From an uncultured Veillonella sp. (GTDB lineage Bacteria; Bacillota; Negativicutes; Veillonellales; Veillonellaceae), in contig NZ_CALJON010000008.1 in NCBI RefSeq assembly GCF_937981445.1, positions 1 to 64,000 of the forward strand: a stretch of DNA of 64,000 nt, given 5' to 3'. The position numbers and the translations under genes are program-made. Shown here one piece after another: positions 16,521-24,850 of the stretch. Each line of letters opens with the position of its first letter. Position 1 is the first letter of the stretch. Below the pieces are notes generated by a model. It worked only from the letters and a program-made list of their open reading frames with translations, did not search any database and had not been told where the DNA came from.

Positions 16521-17753
16521 CTACCCCAACACGCATAGTAAAACTAAACGCAACAAGCTCATAAAGAGCCCTGCAAAAATAACATATCTTGTTATAGCTA
16601 AACGAATAGTTGACACCTTGGTAGCCTTATATAAATTAGACACTACTTGCTTATCTTCTAATAATTGAGTCACCCGCTCTATAATAGTAGGATCTGCGGC
16701 TAAGGCTGCTGTTTGATAAACTAATTTCCCATCCAATAACTTCTTATAGAACACAGCTTTTTCCTCTGGATTGCCATATTCAACACAAATAGGCGCCATA
16801 TACTTTAAGATTCCATAATGACTTAATATGTCCATATCTGCGGGTGTATCATCTTTATAAGATGTATGAAATCCAGAGACTGTCTCTACTACATCCGCTG
16901 CAGGATCTCCAGAGATGCCCAAAACTCCAGACTCTGCTTTTTCCCCGGAAGCTACATTATCTCCGTATACGTCTTTATCTCCATATACGCCATTATCTCT
17001 ATATACGTCATTATCACCATATCGTACCATATAAACCGCTGCCGCTTTCACATCATTAACTATGGCCACTCGAGCACGCACAAACTGCCATACAAGCATA
17101 CCAAAGAAGCTTAATACTAGACCTAAACAAGCTAGCTTCTCAATGAGTGGTGACCATTCTGAACTTCGCAGAGGTGAAAGATATAGCATGAAGAATGCAA
17201 AGCACGCAACGCAAAGCCCTACGCCTTCAGCAATATAGGGCGTTTGTTTGATTACATCCGAAAAAGTAACGGCTACGATGCCTAAGAACAAAGTTACAAA
17301 AATCGTAAATCCCATAATACTTATTGGCAGTATCGCTAAGGAAGCAGAAAAATATACCAGGCATAGCCCCACAAAGGCGGACCAAGCGAGCGGCCATACA
17401 CTTCGAGGCTTGCTAACTAGTTGAAATGTATAAGCAGACATAGGAAATAGTGTACCTGCAAGCAAGGCCACTAAACCATACATCCGTTGTACGCCTAAAT
17501 AATACAATATATGACCTAAGCCTAATGTAATGGCACCTAATAATATAATCCATAAAAAAACTTTGGATTCTGTTTCATCTAAAAGCCTTCGCAACGGCTC
17601 CTGCCTTTTCTCTTTAATAAAAAATGCACTCTTCCAATTCCATGAAAACTTCCATTTTGATGACGCTCCCTTATTATTGGAATTATTCGTATTACTGGTA
17701 TTACGCGTATTACTGGTATTACTTGCATTATTCGTATTTTTTGTGTTATTCAT
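16521..17753 (-). CDS. Membrane protein with Asn/Thr-repeat N-terminus
   Basis: 410 residues. The first 35 are low-complexity NT/SNT repeats written by 9-base DNA repeats, then a basic segment and about eight hydrophobic helices between residues 65 and 235 (for example VFLWIILLGAITLGLGHILY). A soluble stretch with a second internal repeat (YGDNDVYRDNGVYGDKDVYG) follows and two more helices close the protein. Strong RBS AAGGAGG. No family recognised. It is the first gene of the accessory island as transcribed, 178 bases ahead of the 15038 gene. Confidence 0.7.
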   Translation of the reverse strand: MNNTKNTNNASNTSNTRNTSNTNNSNNKGASSKWKFSWNWKSAFFIKEKRQEPLRRLLDETESKVFLWIILLGAITLGLGHILYYLGVQRMYGLVALLAGTLFPMSAYTFQLVSKPRSVWPLAWSAFVGLCLVYFSASLAILPISIMGFTIFVTLFLGIVAVTFSDVIKQTPYIAEGVGLCVACFAFFMLYLSPLRSSEWSPLIEKLACLGLVLSFFGMLVWQFVRARVAIVNDVKAAAVYMVRYGDNDVYRDNGVYGDKDVYGDNVASGEKAESGVLGISGDPAADVVETVSGFHTSYKDDTPADMDILSHYGILKYMAPICVEYGNPEEKAVFYKKLLDGKLVYQTAALAADPTIIERVTQLLEDKQVVSNLYKATKVSTIRLAITRYVIFAGLFMSLLRLVLLCVLG

Positions 17754-17982
17754 ACTAATCCTCCTTATATGCTACAATCCTCACATATTAGTACCTTTAT
17801 ATCTTCTCCCCTTTATATCTTCTGCCCCTCATAGATTCCCCCCTTACCGGTCAGTAACTTTAGGGGTAGGACGCCTGGTATGCGGGTACGCTTCTGTATT
17901 AGTAGCATAACAAATGAAGTGGACAAGGGCGTGTCAGGTTAAAATTCTCTACTATAATAAAATTTTAAAATACAATATAACA

Positions 17983-18010
17983 AAAACCAGCCCCTTTCGG
18001 AGCTGGTTTT
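17983..18010 (-). terminator. Terminator of the galactonate operon
   Basis: AAAACCAGC/GCTGGTTTT stem, 10-base loop, T-run on the minus strand, 60 bases past the dgoD stop. The remaining spacer 17754-17982 contains nothing recognised. Confidence 0.88.
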
Positions 18011-18070
18011 CTGCACTTATCTATTTATAGGTCTTTATTGAATTATACATATTAAGATTTTAATCAGATT

Positions 18071-19219
18071 TTACCATTCGGCAGCGGTGCCATCATAGTT
18101 CTCCCACTGAGGATTAGTCCAATTAATGGACGCTTTGCCATGTTCTTCAATAAATTCTTCATTGAGTTTAATGCCTAGGCCTGGGCCTTCTGGAATGGCT
18201 ACGTCCCCATCTTTATAGTAGAATATTTCCTTATTGTCTACAAAGTCTAAGAGATCAAAGCCTTTATTGTAATGAATACCCAAGGATTGTTCTTGAATGA
18301 ACACATTTGGCGTGCACACATCCACTTGAAGGGTTGCTGCTAATGCAATAGGACCATATGGGGCATGTGGTGCTACCGCAATATCATAGGCTTCTGCCAT
18401 GGCCGCAATTTTACGAGTTTCTAAAATACCGCCTACCATAGCCACATCAGGTTGGATAATATCAATGACATTATCGCGGAAAATATTTTTATACGCCCAG
18501 CGAGTATACAATCGTTCCCCTGTCGCCAGTGGAGTCGATGTGTGATGGGCAATTTCCTTAAAGGATTCTTCATTTTCAGGAAGTACTACTTCTTCAAGGA
18601 ACATAGGACGATATGGTTCTAACGCGCAGGCCAGCACTTTAGCCATAGCTTTATGAACACGCCCATGGAAGTCTACTCCAATATTGAGTTTGTCGCCAAA
18701 CTCTTCTCTCAATGACGCCACCCGTTCAACTACAGCATTTACTTTTTCTAAACTATCAATATAGTGAAGCTCTTCAGTGGCATTCATTTTAATAGAATCA
18801 AAACCCTTGTCTACGCGGTCTTGTGCCTGTGCCACTACATCAGAAGGGCGGTCGCCACCAATCCAAGAATATACTTTAATGCGGTCACGGGCCTTACCAC
18901 CTAGCAACTGCCATACGGGCACACCTAGAGCCTTACCCTTAATATCCCATAGGGCCATTTCAAAACCAGACACGATAGTACCACTAATAGGACCTCCGCG
19001 GAAGAAGGAGCGATGAAGTTTTTGCCATAATCGTTCAATATCAAAAGGGTCTTGACCAAGTAAAATTCGATTGCCCCACTCATAAGCGCCAGCAATAACA
19101 GTTTCTGTTTTAGTGCCAGAAATCATTTCGCCCCAACCAGTGATACCTTCATCTGTTGTGAGTCTTACAAAAATCCATCTAGGTTTTACCTGAAATAATT
19201 CTATATTTGAAATTTTCAT
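18071..19219 (-). CDS. dgoD: D-galactonate dehydratase family protein
   Basis: Enolase-superfamily sugar-acid dehydratase: removes water from D-galactonate to give 2-dehydro-3-deoxy-galactonate. 382 residues, the usual length. Similar to E. coli DgoD as I recall it throughout, including FYRGGPI-like FFRGGPISG, VYSWIGGDRPSDV, the metal ligands in GVDFHGR, FLEEVV and GERLYTRW, the general base region APHAPYGPIALAA, and an identical ending AAEW. RBS GGGAGG. Last gene of an operon with a Gat-type PTS and a KDPG-type aldolase. No separate kinase is present, so the natural substrate may be a phosphorylated aldonate; see findings. Confidence 0.87.
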   Translation of the reverse strand: MKISNIELFQVKPRWIFVRLTTDEGITGWGEMISGTKTETVIAGAYEWGNRILLGQDPFDIERLWQKLHRSFFRGGPISGTIVSGFEMALWDIKGKALGVPVWQLLGGKARDRIKVYSWIGGDRPSDVVAQAQDRVDKGFDSIKMNATEELHYIDSLEKVNAVVERVASLREEFGDKLNIGVDFHGRVHKAMAKVLACALEPYRPMFLEEVVLPENEESFKEIAHHTSTPLATGERLYTRWAYKNIFRDNVIDIIQPDVAMVGGILETRKIAAMAEAYDIAVAPHAPYGPIALAATLQVDVCTPNVFIQEQSLGIHYNKGFDLLDFVDNKEIFYYKDGDVAIPEGPGLGIKLNEEFIEEHGKASINWTNPQWENYDGTAAEW

Positions 19220-19249
19220 TTCATTACCTCCCTGTACTAATCAACTATC

Positions 19250-20608
19250 TTATGCTTCGCCTTGTTCATTACTAGCAATGGCTTTCTTATACGCTTTTTG
19301 TGCAAAATAATATACTACGCCAAGAACAACTAGTAAAATAGGCACTGTAATAATCAAATTATTAATAAATACTTGATATACTAAGAAGCTTAAGGTCATA
19401 CTTACGGAGGCAAAAGACGAAATCATTTGACCCTTGAAATCAAGACCAGTTTGCGTTGCTACTGCTGTGAGTACTGGAGATGTTAATGTACCTGCATACA
19501 AGATTGCTGCCATTACAACAAGACCCATTAAAATACTTCTAAATACATTGCCTCGCGCGATGGCTACAACGAGGGCGATACGGAACGTAATTACAGCGAG
19601 GTCAGCGAATGGCATTACGCGGTTACCTGGCAAAATAGCAGCCATTAAAATGGTCAATGGAATCAATACGAGCGCAGTAGTAATAACACGGCTATCGCCA
19701 ACAACTACAGCCGCATCAAGGCCGATTAAGAACTTACGATTTTTAAAGCGCTTGGACGTAAATTCAGTAGCTGCTTCAGAAATAGGCATCAAACCTTCTA
19801 CGAAAAGCGATGTCATCTTAGGGATGAGCACCATAACGGCCGCCATATGAACGCCTAAGTTAAAAGCCGCACCTACGCTATATTTAGCAAGACCGCCAAT
19901 AATACAACCTAAAATGAAACCAAGCATAGTGGATTCACCGAAAATACCTAAATATTTTTGTGCCTTATTAAGGTCCATATTAATTTTATTGATACCAGGC
20001 ACACGATCAAGAATCCAATTCATAGGATAGGCAATCACCACAGAGGATAAGAAGGACATTGTTGGTAAGGACACATTCGGAATACCAAAGAAGCGTTCTA
20101 CCAAAGGTGATGTCCAGTCTGATAATTTAAATGTTATAAAAGCCATAACAGCGGCAGATGCAACTGCAACAAAAATATTATTTGTTACAAAGTAAACAAG
20201 TACGCCTACAATGGCCATGTGATGATAATTCCAAATATCTACGTCAAGTGTATCAGTAGCTTTTAAGGATAAGAGCACAACGTTTACAAGGAAAATGGTT
20301 AAAATTAATAATGGAATAATTGGCGATGCCCACGTAACTGATGCAATGGCACCCCAACCTACGTCGATAATATCGAGTTGCAAGCCGAAATTTTCAACCA
20401 TCGCCTTAGAAGCAGGACCGATGTTGGCAGCAAGCATATCAATAACTAATTTAATCCCTACAAAACCAATACCTACAGTCAAACCTGAACGAAAGGCACG
20501 AGTAATTTTCATACCTAAGCAAAGACCAACCACTGTAATAATTACAGGTAACATAACAAAGGCGCCTGCTTTTAGCAAAGCCTGAAACGCATCATATAAA
20601 AATTGCAT
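19250..20608 (-). CDS. PTS system galactitol-type EIIC component
   Basis: 452-residue integral membrane permease of the PTS Gat family, about ten helices. It starts FLYDAFQALLKAGAFVMLPV and has the long hydrophobic repeats and the LFVEGLMPISEAA stretch typical of GatC-like proteins. It forms the transport channel together with the EIIB and EIIA proteins encoded just upstream. Strong RBS GGAGG. Substrate is not determined by sequence; the operon partners suggest a hexonate such as galactonate, or a hexitol. Confidence 0.9.
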   Translation of the reverse strand: MQFLYDAFQALLKAGAFVMLPVIITVVGLCLGMKITRAFRSGLTVGIGFVGIKLVIDMLAANIGPASKAMVENFGLQLDIIDVGWGAIASVTWASPIIPLLILTIFLVNVVLLSLKATDTLDVDIWNYHHMAIVGVLVYFVTNNIFVAVASAAVMAFITFKLSDWTSPLVERFFGIPNVSLPTMSFLSSVVIAYPMNWILDRVPGINKINMDLNKAQKYLGIFGESTMLGFILGCIIGGLAKYSVGAAFNLGVHMAAVMVLIPKMTSLFVEGLMPISEAATEFTSKRFKNRKFLIGLDAAVVVGDSRVITTALVLIPLTILMAAILPGNRVMPFADLAVITFRIALVVAIARGNVFRSILMGLVVMAAILYAGTLTSPVLTAVATQTGLDFKGQMISSFASVSMTLSFLVYQVFINNLIITVPILLVVLGVVYYFAQKAYKKAIASNEQGEA

Positions 20609-20634
20609 TACACTACCTCCTATATAAAACTAGG

Positions 20635-20655
20635 GGCTGAAGTCTTACTTCAGCC
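20635..20655 (-). other. Intercistronic hairpin between EIIB and EIIC genes
   Basis: GGCTGAAGT/ACTTCAGCC with a 3-base loop, just ahead of the EIIC RBS on the minus strand. It may set relative expression of EIIB and EIIC through mRNA processing or partial termination. Confidence 0.6.
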
Positions 20656-20696
20656 AGCCCACACAATAGCAACGCGCTCGTTGCAACAGAATATAA

Positions 20697-20978
20697 TTAG
20701 CCCAATGCATTTACAATTTCATCTACTGTAGCCGCCTTGTTAATGCCTGTTAAGAAAGCCATACCAGAAATAATAGGCGTCTGTAGATTCGTTGTATTGT
20801 CATAACGACCAGTTGTAACAACTACATCATAATCCGCACCCTTAGCAGGCACTTCTAACAATTTACATTGTTCCACTTTTACTTCAATGCCTTTTTCCTT
20901 TAATGCTTCTTTAACCTTCATAGCTACCATTGTTGAAGTTGCAATACCATTACCACAAGCGATCAATACACGTTTCAT
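20697..20978 (-). CDS. PTS system galactitol-type EIIB component
   Basis: 93 residues, cytoplasmic phosphocarrier. The phospho-site Cys is in LIACGNGIATSTMVA near the N-terminus, the P-loop-like motif of the Gat/Lac EIIB fold. It passes phosphate from EIIA to the incoming substrate. Strong RBS AGGAGG. Order EIIA-EIIB-EIIC as in gat operons. Confidence 0.92.
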   Translation of the reverse strand: MKRVLIACGNGIATSTMVAMKVKEALKEKGIEVKVEQCKLLEVPAKGADYDVVVTTGRYDNTTNLQTPIISGMAFLTGINKAATVDEIVNALG

Positions 20979-21091
20979 AATAAATTCCTCCTATACATTA
21001 CAAAATACTATTTATATTCAACTCTTTATTGCCTTTAATCTATTAAGTTATAGCGTTCCATCCAACGCATTATAGTTTTTCATCTATTACG

Positions 21092-21550
21092 TTATAACTT
21101 CTCATCTAATACGCGAAGGGCTTCATCTAGGTCCTTAGCCTTAGTCAAAGCCGCTAAGTTGCCGTCCCCTTGAATGAACTCAAAAACCTTCTGGAGCATT
21201 TCCACATGAGCATGTGCTTCCGTAAGGGCAAACATGAAGAGCACACTAACATCGACTAAATCATCGGGTGCATCCATGCGGTGGAATTTAACAGGATTCT
21301 TTAGTACTGCAATACCCAACGTCTTTTGATTTACTAACTCCACTTCCGTATGTGGTACAGCTACATTAATATCGCCACATAATAAACCTGTTGGGTACTC
21401 CCCTTCTCGTTCAATAATGCGAGTTAAATACCCTTCCTTTACACGGCCCTGCTCATACAACTGCTCAGCCAGCCAGCGTACAGCAGCTACATTGCTACTG
21501 GCCTCTACATCTAAGAAGACACAACTTTTGTCATACATTTTTGAACCCAT
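21092..21550 (-). CDS. PTS EIIA component (fructose/galactitol type)
   Basis: 152 residues; the phosphorylated His is in INVAVPHTEVE, at the usual place for EIIA-2 domains. The start ATG overlaps the stop of the aldolase gene (TAATG), a sign of translational coupling. It receives phosphate from HPr and gives it to the EIIB protein encoded next. Confidence 0.9.
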   Translation of the reverse strand: MGSKMYDKSCVFLDVEASSNVAAVRWLAEQLYEQGRVKEGYLTRIIEREGEYPTGLLCGDINVAVPHTEVELVNQKTLGIAVLKNPVKFHRMDAPDDLVDVSVLFMFALTEAHAHVEMLQKVFEFIQGDGNLAALTKAKDLDEALRVLDEKL

Positions 21551-22179
21551 TACTTTAGAGCCTCCTCTACCACTTGATCAAAGGCTAAGGCTTCGCGCTT
21601 CATGGCCTCTAAATCATTTGCTTTTAATACGTCTTTTGAAAATACTCCGCCTAGACCTAAATGACTAGCGCCACGCTGTAAGAGTTCTTTTGCATTACTG
21701 ATTTTAACGCCGCCTACAGCCATTAAAGGAAAATCCCCTAATGGTGCTTTTACATCTTTAAAATAGGAATCACACACATTAGAAATAGGGAATACCTTTA
21801 TTACATCAGAGCCATTTTGTAGAGCCTGCCAGATTTCTGTAGGCGAATAAGCGCCACTTACTGTAACCACCTGTTTCGTCTTAGCAAAATCAATAATCTT
21901 TTTACTAAGTACCACAGGAGCTAATAAAAATTGTGCGCCTGCTTTAATACTCGCTTCAGCCTGTTCTAAATTAGTCACTGTACCAGCACCTACATTGAGC
22001 CGGTCTCCATATTCAGCACTGATTTTTTTAATACAGTCAATGGCCCCCTCTGTATTCATAGTAATTTCTATATTATGAATATGTTTTGTAGGCAAAATAG
22101 CCTCACAGACATTTTTTACAACATCATACCCATAGCCCCGCAAAATTACAGTTACAGGACTCAACTGCTCCACCTTCAT
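21550..22179 (-). CDS. KDPG/KDPGal aldolase family protein
   Basis: 209 residues, TIM-barrel class I aldolase. Shows the Glu motif NIEITMNT, the phosphate/substrate loop NVGAGTV, and the Schiff-base Lys in SDVIKVFPISNV. Family members split 2-keto-3-deoxy-6-phospho-gluconate or -galactonate into pyruvate and glyceraldehyde-3-phosphate. It is the first catabolic gene behind the PRD regulator. Whether it takes the phosphorylated or free acid depends on what the PTS delivers. Confidence 0.9.
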   Translation of the reverse strand: MKVEQLSPVTVILRGYGYDVVKNVCEAILPTKHIHNIEITMNTEGAIDCIKKISAEYGDRLNVGAGTVTNLEQAEASIKAGAQFLLAPVVLSKKIIDFAKTKQVVTVSGAYSPTEIWQALQNGSDVIKVFPISNVCDSYFKDVKAPLGDFPLMAVGGVKISNAKELLQRGASHLGLGGVFSKDVLKANDLEAMKREALAFDQVVEEALK

Positions 22180-22202
22180 GTAAATACCTCCTTATCTCTG
22201 TC

Positions 22203-22364
22203 TATGCTTTACATGGATTGCACATGTTCTATACATTATGCGGATTTTACCCTTTTTACGCATTACACGGGTTTTACGCTTTTTATGCCTTACACGGATT
22301 GCACGTTTTCTATGCATTGCATGGATTTTACCCTTTCTATGCAGTACACAGACTTCATACTATT
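22203..22364. repeat. 27-bp tandem repeat, six units
   Basis: Six consecutive 27-base units without indels, such as TATGCATTGCATGGATTTTA plus seven bases; divergence is up to about one third of positions. It fills the spacer between the PRD regulator and the aldolase operon. Confidence 0.9.
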
Positions 22365-22392
22365 TCTGCCCCTTCTTAGAGAAGCTGTAATA

Positions 22393-22437
22393 GCAGCACT
22401 TGTATTAGTAGCACTTGTATTAGTAGTACTTGTATTA
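22393..22437. repeat. 15-bp tandem repeat, three units
   Basis: Three consecutive 15-base units (GTAGCACTTGTATTA type) begin about 16 bases downstream of the regulator's stop codon. Confidence 0.9.
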
Positions 22438-22452
22438 GCCGCCAACAAGGTC

Positions 22453-24507
22453 TCAACCATTATCATGAGTTTCATACCAGCGCGTTATAGCGAGTATATG
22501 GTCCTTTGATTTAGCATGACGTATTTTATTTAAATACTCCTCATTGCTTACTAATTCCATAAGTGAATACAGCGCATTTAAATGACTTGTACTATCGGCA
22601 GCACTAAGGCCGATAAAAATATCACAAGCACCGCCCTCTTCAACAGATACAGGCGTTTTTAACCTCAAAAGGGAAAATCCTGTTTTCAACGCCCCCTGCT
22701 CAAACCCACCATGAGGAAAGGCAATGCCTGGGCCAATAACAATATAAGGACCATATTGATTTACCGATTTCACTGCATTATGGGCAAAAGTCACATCTAC
22801 ATAACCTTCCTTAAGCAATAAATCGGAACTCCTATGAATCGCCTCCTGCCAATCCTTCACTTCTACATCTAGGTCGATGCAATGAATATCCATAAAATCG
22901 GAAACAAGACGTTTTTTCTTATTTTCCACTTCTTCCCAGTATGTCAAGGCCGGCACCTCTAAGGCTTCATATAAACCAGGATATTCTTTTGTAGCTTCGC
23001 CTAAGTCACGAAGAAGTTTCTTAAGCTTTTGATTGTCCCCTACATGGCGCACACTACTGTGTGTATCGGTTACTTTGCGAAGTAACTCTGAAATTTTTTC
23101 AAAGTCTCCTCGTGGTAAATTAACACTTACCGTAATATGTTCCTTATCGAGCCAATCTGGCAAAGGCACCGTAGCTATAACACAGTCTATATTCGTTAAG
23201 TCGTATTCGTACAATTCAAATACCTGAATGGTGTCCACAATTTTCATCTTGTATTGACGAAGTAGCTTCGCCTTCAACAATTGCACCGTTCCAATGCCGC
23301 TGTTACAAACTAAAAGAGCTCTCACATCAGCATTCAAGGTAGTAAGCTTTTCCATGGCCGCCGATACATGAAGGGCCATATAGGCAATTTCTAAATCACT
23401 CAAACTACGACCTAAATAATTTTCAAACACTGATACGGCCGATTTTATTTTCACAATAATATCCATATTCTTTTCCATATAAATACGGATAGATGAGTTT
23501 TCTAAATTAGCGGGCACACCATGTTCGGCTATATCTGTCATATGATTACTTAAATTAGCAATTAAATCACGGTCTTTTATAAGATTGAACCCCAATATAT
23601 CAGACACTTTTTCTAAGAAAATGGTCACTAAAAATTGAATTGATAAATAGGAAAACTCTGGCTTTCGATCGCGTACTACATAGAGACTATTTAAAAAGAA
23701 AGCCAATAATTGTACTTCCCATATGGCTGTATCCTTTTCCACTATGCTCAATATGGCCTTGGCCATGTCATAACGCACTTTGGACTGCTTCTCCTCACCC
23801 ATCATAACCAGTGGGGCCGCCGTCACAGTTTCTCGATAGGCAATGAGCAAAATATATTGCCGCAAGGCCTCTAAGGATTCTTCAGTGAAAAAGAATTTTT
23901 GTGCCATCATCAAATCAACAATATGAAGATATACTTGATGGCTTAATTCTAAAATATTAGGACAGAGCTGCGGCATACTATCGCGAATAAAGAGCCGCAA
24001 TATAAATAAATGGGATTTATAGGCATTAAAAAATGCTTTGCGAATAGCGAACTCATCACCTTCCACTGCGATGCCCTTCGCCGATTTATTTACAATGCTA
24101 ATATCATAGGCTTCTAGCCTTTGTCGTAGTAATTTGAGATCTTTTAACAAAGTAGACCGGGATACTAATACAATTTCAGCTAAGCGATCAATGGTTATAT
24201 CCGGCGTCACTAGCAAAGCCCAAAAAACTAGAACGATTCGTTCATCCCCAGTGAGTTCATAATCTTTGTAAGATAATTGATTCTTCAAAAAATTATCTAG
24301 CACTTCCCTTTGTTCTAAGGAAATGCTTTTATCCTCACTGAGCTCAATAGTATCTAATTGATAGGAGCTTAAGAAATCATTAATCTCTAGAAGATCATTG
24401 TAAACGGTCCGTTCCGTCCGACCCATCAAGGTGGCCAATTTCTTAATTGTATAAAATTGCGGATCTACTAAAATGCGCTGCAAAATTTGTACTTGTCTAT
24501 GATTCAT
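22453..24507 (-). CDS. BglG/MtlR-type PRD transcriptional activator with EIIB and EIIA domains
   Basis: About 684 residues. N-terminal HTH (TIKKLATLMGRTERTVYND), a second HTH, two PTS regulation domains around residues 180-400, an EIIB-Gat-like domain (LLVCNSGIGTVQLLK) and a C-terminal EIIA domain with IAFPHGG carrying the phospho-His. Such proteins sense PTS phosphorylation and turn on the neighbouring operon when substrate is present. The start at 24507 (MNHRQVQ) has AAGGAGG; the frame runs 10 codons further up without RBS. It precedes the aldolase-PTS-dehydratase operon on the same strand and very probably controls it. Confidence 0.92.
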   Translation of the reverse strand: MNHRQVQILQRILVDPQFYTIKKLATLMGRTERTVYNDLLEINDFLSSYQLDTIELSEDKSISLEQREVLDNFLKNQLSYKDYELTGDERIVLVFWALLVTPDITIDRLAEIVLVSRSTLLKDLKLLRQRLEAYDISIVNKSAKGIAVEGDEFAIRKAFFNAYKSHLFILRLFIRDSMPQLCPNILELSHQVYLHIVDLMMAQKFFFTEESLEALRQYILLIAYRETVTAAPLVMMGEEKQSKVRYDMAKAILSIVEKDTAIWEVQLLAFFLNSLYVVRDRKPEFSYLSIQFLVTIFLEKVSDILGFNLIKDRDLIANLSNHMTDIAEHGVPANLENSSIRIYMEKNMDIIVKIKSAVSVFENYLGRSLSDLEIAYMALHVSAAMEKLTTLNADVRALLVCNSGIGTVQLLKAKLLRQYKMKIVDTIQVFELYEYDLTNIDCVIATVPLPDWLDKEHITVSVNLPRGDFEKISELLRKVTDTHSSVRHVGDNQKLKKLLRDLGEATKEYPGLYEALEVPALTYWEEVENKKKRLVSDFMDIHCIDLDVEVKDWQEAIHRSSDLLLKEGYVDVTFAHNAVKSVNQYGPYIVIGPGIAFPHGGFEQGALKTGFSLLRLKTPVSVEEGGACDIFIGLSAADSTSHLNALYSLMELVSNEEYLNKIRHAKSKDHILAITRWYETHDNG

Positions 24508-24583
24508 GGCCCCTCCTTTACAATGATAATTTCTCATACTTACATATCACTTTTCACATCTTTGTCTTTATGATAAACAAATA

Positions 24584-24618
24584 GCCCTTGTAAAAGAAGA
24601 ACAAACTCTTACAAGGGC
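24584..24618 (-). terminator. Terminator downstream of the MFS gene
   Basis: GCCCTTGTAA/TTACAAGGGC arms with a loop of about 13 bases. T-rich sequence follows on both strands, so it may work in both directions. Confidence 0.7.
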
Positions 24619-24730
24619 ATTGAAATTTTTTATTTTGTTTTATAAAAGTACTATTTTATAAGCTAATATAAGTACCAAGACATTTGATGCTGTGTAATTG
24701 TAATACGTACTAGCTTGAAATCATTCCTAT

Positions 24731-24850
24731 AGTTAAAGGATAAATTTTCTAGTTAATTGATGATACTTTTAGTTAACTGATGATGCTTCTAGTTAAGAAA
24801 TAATGCTTATAGTTAAATAATGATACCTCTAGTTAAGGGATGATGCTTCC
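24731..24850. repeat. 20-bp tandem repeat derived from the MFS gene 3' end, six units
   Basis: Six consecutive 20-base units with no indels. The rightmost (24831-24850) encodes the last residues EASSL of the MFS protein; the other five lie past its stop codon and are diverged copies (AGTTAACTGATGATGCTTCT and similar). Confidence 0.93.

Noticed and set aside
22203..22364. CRISPR-like array
   Set aside because: Units are contiguous and degenerate, with no conserved repeat separated by unique spacers and no cas genes nearby.
22290..22475. Short minus-strand frame with NTSTTNTSATNTS repeats
   Set aside because: Overlaps the end of the PRD regulator gene and the 15- and 27-base repeats; no RBS.
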